From contig JBIOTQ010000011.1 in the NCBI GenBank assembly GCA_044866075.1, positions 1 to 14,220 on the forward strand: 14,220 bases of DNA, in the 5' to 3' direction. Positions within the stretch are counted from its first letter, which is position 1; every line of letters begins with the position of its first letter. Below the pieces are notes generated by a model. It was not told the origin of the DNA. It made no database searches and saw nothing but the letters and a program-made list of their open reading frames with translations. Positions 1-6,609 of the stretch are shown here, one piece after another. This stretch comes from JBASRP01 sp044866075 (GTDB lineage Bacteria; Actinomycetota; AC-67). The translations under genes and the position numbers were made by a program.

Positions 1-15
1 AGGTTTCGCGCAAGA

Positions 16-44
16 CGAAGGGCCCGGCTGAGCCGGGCCCTTCG
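16..44 (+). terminator. Rho-independent-type terminator of an upstream gene
   Basis: A perfect 13-bp GC-rich stem (CGAAGGGCCCGGC / GCCGGGCCCTTCG) with a TGA loop, followed by the weakly T-rich CTTTGCCTGTTT. No gene in the window precedes it, so it most likely ends a gene lying to the left. By analogy with actinobacterial gene order that gene could be mfd or a neighbour, but this cannot be seen here. The hairpin is symmetric and could also act on the minus strand. Confidence 0.75.
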
Positions 45-188
45 CTTTGCCTGTTTCGCCGCCATGGCTTGGGTGTGGCTAAGGCTTCGATTCCACCCGC
101 CCACCCGGTCCGGTGGACCTTGCCGGACGCCTGTTGCGCGGCGCGGTGTCGCTGTTGGGATTCCGCCGGCAGCTGCTCGTCGAGGCGG

Positions 189-331
189 GCGCGAGAAGGA
201 GGTCAATCCGTTCTCCCCGCCGGCGAATCTCACCTCGCCCTAGAGGGCGAGGTTCCGAGCGGCTCCCTAGCGGTCAGGCACCTCGCGGGTCCTATGTTCT
301 GATGACGTCGGGACCACCTCCTTCCTCGCGT
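189..331. ncRNA. Candidate structured RNA (nested inverted repeats), strand unknown
   Basis: GCGAGAAGGAGGT (191-203) pairs with ACCTCCTTCCTCGC (316-329) with one bulged base. The stem extends outward by C190-G330 and a G189-T331 wobble, enclosing about 112 nt. Inside lie a perfect 9-bp hairpin (ACCTCGCCC, loop TAGA, GGGCGAGGT; 232-253) and a weaker GGTCC/GGACC pairing (288-292 / 311-315). A closing stem around at least two inner hairpins is how many riboswitches and small RNAs are built. I cannot assign it to a known family, and the pairing is symmetric, so the transcribed strand is open. A fragment near 274-290 faintly recalls the c-di-AMP (ydaO) riboswitch core but does not match it well enough to call. 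Confidence 0.3.
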
Positions 332-428
332 GGCCACAGGGTAGCGCATGATCCGGCGTCTCGAGAGCGAGGCCCGGCGCGTCTCATGCGCGATGCCATA
401 GGTACCCCCGCCCGCACCGCCTCCTGGG

Positions 429-515
429 ACTCTGTCAACATGTGTTGAGTCGCTGCAGCTTTCGAGCAGGTCAGCGAGGCCGCCGCTCTGAGAAATCAAC
501 GCATGTTGACAGGGT
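429..515. repeat. 20-bp imperfect inverted repeats, each arm a palindrome, 47 bp apart
   Basis: The left arm (429-448) contains TGTCAACATGTGTTGA. The right arm (496-515) contains TCAACGCATGTTGACA, the reverse complement of the left with one mismatch over 16 bases; a second mismatch appears in the outer extension to 20. Each arm is itself a quasi-palindrome of the form TCAACR-N2-TGTTGA. The palindrome centres are 61 bp apart, close to six helical turns. The outward ends contain TTGACA, the -35 consensus, facing away from each other on opposite strands. This looks like a paired operator for a dimeric regulator upstream of mazG. A tiny inverted-repeat element is the alternative, but I see no target-site duplication. 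Confidence 0.55.
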
Positions 516-548
516 GCTCAGACCGGCCCCCAACCGTGTCAGACGACG

Positions 549-554
549 TACCCT
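549..554 (+). promoter_or_regulatory. Probable -10 box for a leaderless mazG transcript
   Basis: TACCCT fits the actinobacterial -10 pattern TANNNT and ends 7 bases before the GTG start at 562, so transcription would begin at or next to the start codon. There is no Shine-Dalgarno sequence before the GTG, which agrees with a leaderless mRNA. No good -35 hexamer lies at the usual distance; the TTGACA at 506-511 is too far away (37 bases). Confidence 0.4.
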
Positions 555-561
555 GTAATGC

Positions 562-1734
562 GTGAGTCGCCTCCTCTTGGTTCAGCCCGGGCCGGGCGCG
601 CCGGACCTCTTACCGCTCGAGGTGTGGAAAGCGCTCGCCCGGCCGCAGGTTTTCCTCGCACCCGGTGATGAGCTCGGCATGAGACTTTCCGATGCGGAGA
701 TGGCCTTCACCGTCCTCGAAGAAGCCGCGCCCGAGAACCTCCGCGCCACCACTCCACCGTCGGGAAAGGGGCCTGAACTCCGGCTCCTCGTCGCCGCGCA
801 CAAGCACGGCGAGACGACGCCGGGCGTGCAGGCGGTCGCCGAGAAGCTCGCCGCCCTTTCCGCCGAACACGGCGAGATCACGTTCGTGCTCCCCCGAGAG
901 CACGGGGAGGAGATCACGCGCGCCGTCCTCGAGCTGGCCTTGTCGGGGCAGCCGGAGGTCGAGGTCGTGATGGGGCGCAGCGCGCGCGGCGCGCGGCTGC
1001 TCGAGCTGGTGCGCGTGATGGCCCGGCTGCGCGGACCCGACGGCTGCCCCTGGGACGCCGAGCAAACGCACGAGACGCTCGTGAAATATCTGCTCGACGA
1101 GACGTACGAGCTCTTGGAAGCGATCGAGTCGGGGTCGCCCGACCACATCGCGGAGGAGCTCGGCGATCTTCTGCTGCAAGTCGTGTTCCACGCCCAGATG
1201 GCGGCCGACGCCGGCACCTTCGATATCGACGACGTGGCCGGGCGTCTCGTGACGAAGCTCGTGACGCGGCACCCGCACGTGTTCGCCGATATCGAGGTCG
1301 AGGGCGCGAGCGAGGTCGTCGCGAACTGGGAGGTCATCAAGGACCACGAGAAAGGCCGCACATCTCTGCTCGAGGGCGTCCCCGAGGCGCTGCCCGCGCT
1401 CGCCTACGCGACGAAGCTGCAGAGGCGGGCGGCGAAGGTCGGCTTCGATTGGGACGACACCACGGGACCGGCCGAGAAAGTACGCGAGGAGCTCGACGAG
1501 ATCGCCAAGGCTCCGCCGGCAAAGCTCGAAGGAGAGATCGGGGACCTCGTGTTCGCCGCCGTCGCGCTGGCGCGCAAGACGGGCGTCGACCCCGAAACCG
1601 CGCTCCGCCGCACGGCCCGCAAGTTCCGCGATCGCATCGCGCGGATGGAAGAAGCCGCCCGCGCGCGCGGCACCACGCTGAAGGATCTCCCCGCGGAAGA
1701 GCTCGACCGCCTGTGGGAGGACGCGAAGACGTGA
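562..1734 (+). CDS. mazG: MazG-family nucleoside triphosphate pyrophosphohydrolase (YabN-like)
   Basis: Cytoplasmic enzyme expected to hydrolyse NTPs/dNTPs to the monophosphate and pyrophosphate, cleansing the pool of aberrant nucleotides. The 390-aa protein has two parts. Residues 1 to about 140 form a divergent domain in the position of the tetrapyrrole-methylase-like domain of YabN-type MazG proteins. Residues 145-390 hold two MazG modules: GCPWDAEQTH (161-170), the metal-binding acidic pair E180/E183 and EELGD (198-202), then a second set, REELDE (308-313) and EIGDL (325-329). The start is GTG at 562 without a Shine-Dalgarno sequence but with a -10 box just upstream. The stop overlaps the next start (GTGA, 1731-1734), so mazG leads an operon with the two-component genes. 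The family call is secure; the role of the N-terminal domain is not. Confidence 0.95.
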   Translation: MSRLLLVQPGPGAPDLLPLEVWKALARPQVFLAPGDELGMRLSDAEMAFTVLEEAAPENLRATTPPSGKGPELRLLVAAHKHGETTPGVQAVAEKLAALSAEHGEITFVLPREHGEEITRAVLELALSGQPEVEVVMGRSARGARLLELVRVMARLRGPDGCPWDAEQTHETLVKYLLDETYELLEAIESGSPDHIAEELGDLLLQVVFHAQMAADAGTFDIDDVAGRLVTKLVTRHPHVFADIEVEGASEVVANWEVIKDHEKGRTSLLEGVPEALPALAYATKLQRRAAKVGFDWDDTTGPAEKVREELDEIAKAPPAKLEGEIGDLVFAAVALARKTGVDPETALRRTARKFRDRIARMEEAARARGTTLKDLPAEELDRLWEDAKT

Positions 1735-2918
1735 CGAGCGCGCCGGCGCCGGAGCGTTCGCGGCGCACGCTCGCGCGCGGCGCGTTGCTGTTCCGCTGGG
1801 TTGCTCTCGCCTGGATGGTCATCCTCGCGGCCTCGAACGCCGATCGCTTCCGCAACGCTCCGCTGGCGTGGGCGTCGATCGGAGCCGCCGGCGCGTGGAC
1901 GGCCTGGCTCACCGTCGGGGGGCGGCGGTGGTCATGGCGCGTGCTCGGCTTCGACCTGGCGCTGTGCTGTTGGCTCGTCGTCGTCTCAGGTTTGGTGGTC
2001 CCGCATGAGACGGTCGCGTCCCGCGCGTTCTTCGCGACGGCGTATCCCGGAAGCGCGGCGCTGCTATGGGGAGTCGCCCGAGGACCGTACGCCGGGCTGT
2101 TCGCGGGCGCCGGGCTCTCGGCGGCGATCGTCGCGTCCCGCCTCGTGAACGCGATCGACCCCGCGGACCTCGATTGGCGGAACCTCGGCGGCGCGATCGT
2201 TCTGTACCTCGCGGCCGGCGTCGCGGTCGGGATCGTCTCGCGCGTCCTGGTTCGGACGGCCGAGGAAGCGCAGGCCGCGACCGACGAGCTGGTGCGGGAG
2301 CGGGAGCGCGCCGCCCGTCTCTCCGAGCGGGAGTCGCTCGCGCGCCAGATCCACGATTCCGTCCTGCAGGCGCTGGCGCTCGTGCACAAGCGCGGCACCG
2401 AGCTCGCGTCGAGCCCCGCGCCGAAGCCCGGCGACGTCGCGCGTCTCGCCGAGATCGCCGCCGAACAGGAGGCTGCGCTGCGCTCTCTCATCCTTCGTGA
2501 TCCCGAGGAGGCGCCGGCCGGTCAACGATCCCTCCGCGAGGCGCTCGAGACCTCGGCGCGCAGCGTCGATGGGGTCGCGATATCGGTGAGCGCCGTCGGC
2601 CCGATCTGGCTCGCCCGGCGTCAGGCGGACGAGCTCGCCGCGGCCGCGCGCGAGGCGCTGGCCAACGTGGTCGAGCACGCGCACGCCTCGCGCGCGGTCG
2701 TCTTCGCCGACGAGGAGGACGGCTCGGTCGTCGTCAGCGTCCGCGACGACGGGATCGGCTTCTCCTACGATGAGGCGCGGCTGCGCGCGGAGGGGAAGGC
2801 GGGCGTGCTGAAGAGCATGAAGGGCCGGGTCGAGGAGATGGGCGGCCGCATGCTGGTGCGCCTCACGCCCGGCGGGGGGACGGAGATCGAGTTCCGGACC
2901 CCGAAGATCGACGCATGA
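1731..2918 (+). CDS. Membrane sensor histidine kinase, HisKA_3 (NarL/DesK-like) type
   Basis: Predicted sensor of a two-component system, 395 aa. Residues 18-174 contain about six hydrophobic segments (for example 18-34, 71-90, 121-138 and 152-174) with no obvious extracellular sensor domain, so the signal is probably sensed in or at the membrane. A coiled linker (about 176-203) leads to the dimerisation and phosphotransfer helix SLARQIHDSVLQAL, with the likely phosphorylated histidine H208. The HATPase domain shows an N-box (REALANVVEHAHAS, 307-320), the G1 box RDDGIGF (338-344) and a degenerate G2 region around 356-367. The GTG start overlaps the mazG stop by 4 bases and has GGGAGG at 1715-1720, ten bases upstream. 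The frame is open further upstream inside mazG, but that stretch translates to arginine-rich shadow sequence and is rejected. The partner is the next gene. Confidence 0.92.
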   Translation: MTSAPAPERSRRTLARGALLFRWVALAWMVILAASNADRFRNAPLAWASIGAAGAWTAWLTVGGRRWSWRVLGFDLALCCWLVVVSGLVVPHETVASRAFFATAYPGSAALLWGVARGPYAGLFAGAGLSAAIVASRLVNAIDPADLDWRNLGGAIVLYLAAGVAVGIVSRVLVRTAEEAQAATDELVRERERAARLSERESLARQIHDSVLQALALVHKRGTELASSPAPKPGDVARLAEIAAEQEAALRSLILRDPEEAPAGQRSLREALETSARSVDGVAISVSAVGPIWLARRQADELAAAAREALANVVEHAHASRAVVFADEEDGSVVVSVRDDGIGFSYDEARLRAEGKAGVLKSMKGRVEEMGGRMLVRLTPGGGTEIEFRTPKIDA

Positions 2919-3571
2919 ACGACGAGCCGATCCGGGTGATGGTGGTCGACGACCATCCCGTCTGGCGCGACGGCGTGCGCGCCGACCTCGAATCCTCCGG
3001 CGGGGCCACCGTCATCGCCGAAGCGTCCGACGGCGGCGAGGCGGTCGAGCGCGCGCGGGAGTCGATGCCGGAGGTCGTCCTGATGGATCTCCAGCTCCCC
3101 ACGGTCTCCGGCGTGGAGGCGACGCGCCGCATCATCGAAGAGTCCCCGCACGTGAAGGTGCTCGTGCTATCGGCGTCGGCGGAGGAAGCCGACGTGCTGG
3201 AGGCCGTCAAGGCCGGCGCTGCCGGCTACCTGTTGAAGAGCACGCCGTCGGCCGAGGTGACCGCCGCCGTCCGGCGGGTCCGCGACGGTGAGCCGGTCTT
3301 CACGCCCTCACTCGCCGGGCTCGTCCTGAGCGAGTTCCGGCGCGTCACCACCAAGGACCCCGACGAACCGCAGCTCACGCCGCGCGAGAACGAGGTCCTG
3401 AAGCTCGTCGCCAAGGGTTACACGTACCGCGAGATCGCCGAGCAGCTCTTCGTTTCGGTCAAAACGGTGCAGAATCACGTGCAGAACATCCTGACCAAGC
3501 TGCAACTGCGGAAGCGGTACGAACTCATGCGCTACGCGATCCAGCGAGGACTCGACCGCACGTCGGACTAA
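2915..3571 (+). CDS. NarL/FixJ-family (LuxR-type) response regulator
   Basis: DNA-binding response regulator of 218 aa, the cognate partner of the preceding kinase. The receiver domain (about 6-122) has the acidic pair D12/D13, phosphoacceptor D58 in LMDLQLP, a serine at 86 in the switch position and K108 in YLLKS. The output domain (about 153-214) is a LuxR-type helix-turn-helix beginning LTPRENEVLKLVAKGYT, with recognition helix VSVKTVQNHV. The ATG overlaps the kinase stop in ATGA (2915-2918), indicating translational coupling and equal expression. Its targets cannot be read from the sequence. The protease gene directly downstream is one candidate, as is autoregulation through the region upstream of mazG. 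Confidence 0.96.
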   Translation: MNDEPIRVMVVDDHPVWRDGVRADLESSGGATVIAEASDGGEAVERARESMPEVVLMDLQLPTVSGVEATRRIIEESPHVKVLVLSASAEEADVLEAVKAGAAGYLLKSTPSAEVTAAVRRVRDGEPVFTPSLAGLVLSEFRRVTTKDPDEPQLTPRENEVLKLVAKGYTYREIAEQLFVSVKTVQNHVQNILTKLQLRKRYELMRYAIQRGLDRTSD

Positions 3572-3623
3572 CCGGGCGGACCACCATCAAGAGCCCCGCA
3601 TCCATCGTCGATACCCCTTGTGA

Positions 3624-5909
3624 ATGAGGCGCCTGAGCGTCCTTCTCGCTTGCCAGGTCGCCCTCGCGGGGGTTGCGTCGCCGATCGCGCGCGCGCAGGA
3701 GCCGCGCGGGCGGTTCATCGTCGTCCTGAAAGCCGGGACCGATCCGGCGGCGGCCGCGAACAGTCACGGTAAGAGGTACGGCTTCACGAAACGGAAGGTA
3801 TTCAAGCGCACCTTGACCGGGTATTCGGCCGACATTCTGGTCTCCCGAGTCGCCGATCTTCGCGCGGATCCACGAGTCGATTCGGTCAACCCCGTTCGCT
3901 CGTTCCGCGCGACGGCCGAGACCACGCCGACCGGAGTGAGCCGGGTCCGCGCGCCGGCGACGCTCAACAAGGGCGACGGCGTCGGCGTCGCCATCCTCGA
4001 CACCGGCATCGATAACAACCATCCCGATCTGGCCGGCAACATCGCCGGCGGAGTGAATTGTGTGGGCGACGGCGGTCCGGCGGACGGCGACGACATCAGC
4101 TCGAGCGGCCACGGGACGCACGTGGCCGGCATCGTCGGAGCGATCGCCGGGAACGGGGCCGGCGTCCGGGGCGTCGCGCCCGGCGTCGACCTCTGGGCGG
4201 TGCGGGTGCTCGACATCACCGGGATGGGCACGGACGAGACCATCATCTGCGGCCTCGAGTACGTCGATGCGGGATCACCCGCCAAAGGAGGCTCCATCAA
4301 GGTGGCCAACCTGAGCCTCGAAGCCCCGTACCCCGATAGCCCGAACTGCGGTGACTATCCCTCTGGTCCGGACGACACCTTGCACATGGCGATCTGCCAG
4401 GTCGTGAACCACGGCGTCACGGTCGTCGTCGCCGCCGGCAACTCCGGAGTGGACTTCGGGCCCGCGGCTGTGCCCGCCACCTACGATCAGGTCATCACGG
4501 TCTCCGCTCTCCAAGACAAGGACGGCGAGCCGTGCGGCCTCGCTTCGCCGGCGGGCAGCGACGACGTCTTCGCCGGCTTCTCGAACTACGGGACTTCGCC
4601 GTCGGATCTTGCTCACCTCGTCGGAGCGCCGGGCGTCAACATCGATTCCACGTGGAACAACGGTGGTTACAAGCTGATGTCGGGCACCAGCATGGCGTCA
4701 CCCCACGTCGCCGGAGCCGCCGCTCTGTACGTCTCGGAGCATCCGGGGGCGGCGCCATCTCAGGTCCTGGCGGGGCTCAAGGACGCGGGGGAGCCGCTGA
4801 ACGTCAACTTCAACGGCGAGTGCGCGGGAGGCCAGGTCAGCCACACCAGTCCGTCGGGGTTGCACACCGAACGAGTGGTTGCGATCCCGCCGGCGCTCTT
4901 CGTCGTCGTGCCGCCGAGCTCCCCGGCATCGAACGTCGGCGTGCAATTCGCCGGCCCCGTCGGCGGCGTCGATGCGACGAACGTCGTCCTCCGGCTGTCC
5001 TCGGGCGGGGCGAACATCCCCGCGAGCGTGTCCTACGACGGAACAACGCATAGAGCGACGGTGGACCCGAGCGGTCCGGTCTTGTCCGGCGAGCTGTACC
5101 AGATCGTCGTTTCTCCGGCCGGTTCCACGCCGGTAACGGATGGGAACGGCGACCCGATCCCCGAGTCCGCCATCCTCTTCCGCGGTCCGCTATTCGAGCA
5201 AGAGTCCGGCGTGTGGGCGCGCTACTACTGGCGAACAGTGTCGAACTCGAGCGCCTACGGCGGGAAGCTGATCATGGATCGGACGCCCGGCGCGTGGGCG
5301 TCGTACACGTTCACCGGCACGGGCATCGCCTGGTATTCGATGAAGGGTCCCGACCAAGGGATCGCGCGCGTGACGATCGACGGCGTCGACAAGGGCACCT
5401 TCGACAATTACCGGTCGTCGCCGCAGTGGCGCGTCCGGCGCAGCTGGAGTGTCGCCAACGGGACGCACACGATCCGGATCCTGGCTCTCGGTAAGAAGAA
5501 CGCGAACGCCTCCAACTACCTCGTGAACGTCGACGCGTTCGGGGTCGGCACGACGCTCTATTCGAATCCCTCGGTGCTCCTGTCGTGGCGGGGACAGAAC
5601 ACGAGCCTCGCGTCGGGCGGCAGAGCGCTCCAGGACTCGTCGTCGGGCGCGAACGTCTACTACCGATTCCGCGGGACGGGGATCGACTGGCGGACGCTTC
5701 TCGGCCCCGACCAGGGGATGGCGAAGGTCTACATCGACGGCGTCTACAAGGGTCTGTTCGACAACTACGCGACCTCGGCGAAGGGATACACGCGAGCCTT
5801 CCGCGGCCTATCCAACGCCGTCCACGAGATCCGCGTCGTCGTCGCGGGCAAGAAACGCTCCGCCTCGAAGAACTACACGGTCAGCGTCGATTTCTGGCGC
5901 GTGATCTGA
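3624..5909 (+). CDS. Secreted subtilisin-like serine protease (S8) with tandem C-terminal repeat
   Basis: Exported protease of 761 aa. It begins with a signal peptide (RR at 2-3, hydrophobic 5-19, likely cleavage after ARA at 24). An inhibitor_I9-type propeptide follows (about 29-96). The S8 catalytic domain (about 108-390) has D126 in LDTGID, H163 in GHGTHVAG, oxyanion N273 in AAGNSG and S356 in GTSMASP. Six cysteines in the mature enzyme (C146, C209, C242, C258, C304, C400) may form disulfides. Residues about 424-520 look like a bacterial Ig-like (Big_5-type) domain. Two homologous modules of about 110 aa end the protein (about 527-637 and 645-761), each carrying GTGI-W, GPDQG and IDGV-KG-FDNY. 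There is no sortase motif or C-terminal membrane anchor. The start has no clear Shine-Dalgarno sequence. Substrate unknown. Confidence 0.93.
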   Translation: MRRLSVLLACQVALAGVASPIARAQEPRGRFIVVLKAGTDPAAAANSHGKRYGFTKRKVFKRTLTGYSADILVSRVADLRADPRVDSVNPVRSFRATAETTPTGVSRVRAPATLNKGDGVGVAILDTGIDNNHPDLAGNIAGGVNCVGDGGPADGDDISSSGHGTHVAGIVGAIAGNGAGVRGVAPGVDLWAVRVLDITGMGTDETIICGLEYVDAGSPAKGGSIKVANLSLEAPYPDSPNCGDYPSGPDDTLHMAICQVVNHGVTVVVAAGNSGVDFGPAAVPATYDQVITVSALQDKDGEPCGLASPAGSDDVFAGFSNYGTSPSDLAHLVGAPGVNIDSTWNNGGYKLMSGTSMASPHVAGAAALYVSEHPGAAPSQVLAGLKDAGEPLNVNFNGECAGGQVSHTSPSGLHTERVVAIPPALFVVVPPSSPASNVGVQFAGPVGGVDATNVVLRLSSGGANIPASVSYDGTTHRATVDPSGPVLSGELYQIVVSPAGSTPVTDGNGDPIPESAILFRGPLFEQESGVWARYYWRTVSNSSAYGGKLIMDRTPGAWASYTFTGTGIAWYSMKGPDQGIARVTIDGVDKGTFDNYRSSPQWRVRRSWSVANGTHTIRILALGKKNANASNYLVNVDAFGVGTTLYSNPSVLLSWRGQNTSLASGGRALQDSSSGANVYYRFRGTGIDWRTLLGPDQGMAKVYIDGVYKGLFDNYATSAKGYTRAFRGLSNAVHEIRVVVAGKKRSASKNYTVSVDFWRVI

Positions 5910-6049
5910 CTCCCGCCCCGGCCGCATTGCCGGAAGTACCCAGGCCGAAATGGGTCCCATCCCGTCTCGGGATGAGTCGAACCTCGTCTACCGGACCCGT
6001 TCCAGCTCCTTCATCCTCTCAACGGAAACGTTCGCAGAGGAGGCGCTCG
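5910..6049 (+). other. Intergenic region with small hairpins before the 23-aa ORF
   Basis: Two small stems follow the protease stop: CCGGC/GCCGG (5918-5933) and CATCCCG-TCT-CGGGATG (5958-5974). Neither has a T-run, so they are weak terminator candidates. AACG-GAAA-CGTT (6021-6032), a short stem with a GNRA tetraloop, lies just upstream of the Shine-Dalgarno sequence of the next ORF. I see no convincing promoter hexamers. Confidence 0.3.
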
Positions 6050-6121
6050 ATGGACACGAATTCGCACCATGCGCTGAACCCGGCCCTGCTCCTGCCGTTC
6101 CCGGCCTGGGTGAGTGGATGA
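6050..6121 (+). CDS. 23-residue leader peptide or small protein, coupled to the next gene
   Basis: A short ORF starting ATG at 6050, preceded by AGGAGG at 6038-6043 with an ideal 6-base spacing, the best Shine-Dalgarno sequence in this half of the window. It encodes 23 residues, starting MDTNSHHALNPALLL and ending PAWVSG, with a short hydrophobic stretch but no family I recognise. Its TGA (6119-6121) overlaps the ATG (6118) of the following membrane-protein gene in ATGA, and that gene has no Shine-Dalgarno sequence of its own. The likely role is to deliver ribosomes to the downstream start. It could instead be a functional small peptide, or an attenuation leader if it responds to an amino acid. 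Confidence 0.5.
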   Translation: MDTNSHHALNPALLLPFPAWVSG

Positions 6122-6468
6122 CGATGACTTTCCACAGGATGACGGACTGGTTGCCTCGGCGCATGCAGCGGATCGACCTGCTCGTCGCGCGGCGCGCGTC
6201 GCCCCACGCCGTAACGCTCGGCGCGATCGCCCTGAGCGTGCTCGCCGGTCTGGCTCTCGCGCTCGGCGGCGCGCTGCACCGTCCCTCGATCTGGCTCGCG
6301 GTCCCGCCGCTCGTCCTCGTGCGGCTGGCGCTCGGCGCGCTCCATCGATCGATGGTCAAACGGACCCTGTCCTCGCTCCAGGCCCTCTTTCCTCCCGACG
6401 AGGCCTACGTCGAGGTCCTACCGCCGGCCGCCATCGAGGACGAGATGCTCCACGCCGCCGGCCGCTGA
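6118..6468 (+). CDS. Small membrane protein, possible degenerate CDP-alcohol phosphatidyltransferase
   Basis: A 116-aa protein with a basic N-terminus (about 14-26) and two hydrophobic segments (about 31-52 and 58-75). SPHAVTLGAIALSVLAGL (29-46) resembles the first helix of CDP-alcohol phosphatidyltransferases. RLALGALHRSMVK (69-81) aligns in spacing with their catalytic D-xx-DG-xx-AR motif (RMALNALDGMLAR in YnbA-like members, from memory), but the acidic residues are G73 and H76 and the glycine is R77. The protein then ends about 35 residues later, far short of the family's roughly 180-220 aa. It is either an inactive relic or a repurposed small membrane protein. The start at 6118 is chosen because it overlaps the stop of the 23-aa ORF. 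The frame is open upstream to 5950, but that stretch has no ribosome binding site and would overlap the small ORF. Confidence 0.6.
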   Translation: MTMTFHRMTDWLPRRMQRIDLLVARRASPHAVTLGAIALSVLAGLALALGGALHRPSIWLAVPPLVLVRLALGALHRSMVKRTLSSLQALFPPDEAYVEVLPPAAIEDEMLHAAGR

Positions 6469-6572
6469 GGCGGCCGAGCGGGCCACCGCCCCCGGCGACT
6501 AGCATTCCGAGCGCCGTTCCGCCGCCCGAACGCGCATAACGACCGTATACCAGGGGTAAAGGAGCGACGGGC

Positions 6573-6599
6573 CACGCCTGGGGACCGTCCCCCGGCGTG
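6573..6599 (+). terminator. GC-rich hairpin just before the penicillin-binding protein gene
   Basis: CACGCCTGGGGAC pairs with GTCCCCCGGCGTG (one T/C mismatch), followed by TCTTT at 6600-6604. It has the form of an intrinsic terminator for the upstream small genes. Its end lies only 10 bases before the ATG at 6610, so if transcription reads through it could also mask or control translation of the penicillin-binding protein. No Shine-Dalgarno sequence lies between the hairpin and the ATG. Confidence 0.5.
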
Positions 6600-6609
6600 T
6601 CTTTGTGCC

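Larger units (their letters stand above)
45..561. other. About 500-bp intergenic region without a convincing gene
   Basis: I find no reading frame here with a recognisable protein family or a good ribosome binding site. The short frames that exist overlap each other on both strands and read as arginine/serine/proline-rich shadow translations. The region does hold structured DNA: an enclosing inverted repeat at 189-203 / 316-331, a 9-bp hairpin at 232-253, an 8-bp inverted repeat at 344-351 / 384-391, and mirrored palindromes at 429-515. It probably carries regulatory DNA or a noncoding RNA rather than a protein gene. Confidence 0.6.

Noticed and set aside
316..325. ACCTCCTTCC resembling the 3' end of 16S rRNA
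   Set aside because: The flanking bases do not match 16S rRNA. The stretch is one arm of the inverted repeat with 191-203.
69..499. Short overlapping frames on both strands in the intergenic region
   Set aside because: No ribosome binding sites, no recognisable families, and low-complexity Arg/Ser/Pro composition. The inverted repeats explain the region better.
1449..1730. N-terminal extension of the histidine kinase inside mazG
   Set aside because: The frame is open but reads as arginine-rich shadow sequence of the second MazG module. The GTG at 1731 has a Shine-Dalgarno sequence and the usual overlap with the stop.
5950..6117. Longer version of the small membrane protein starting at ATG 5950
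   Set aside because: There is no ribosome binding site, the composition is unlike the downstream part, and it would overlap the well-supported 23-aa ORF in another frame.
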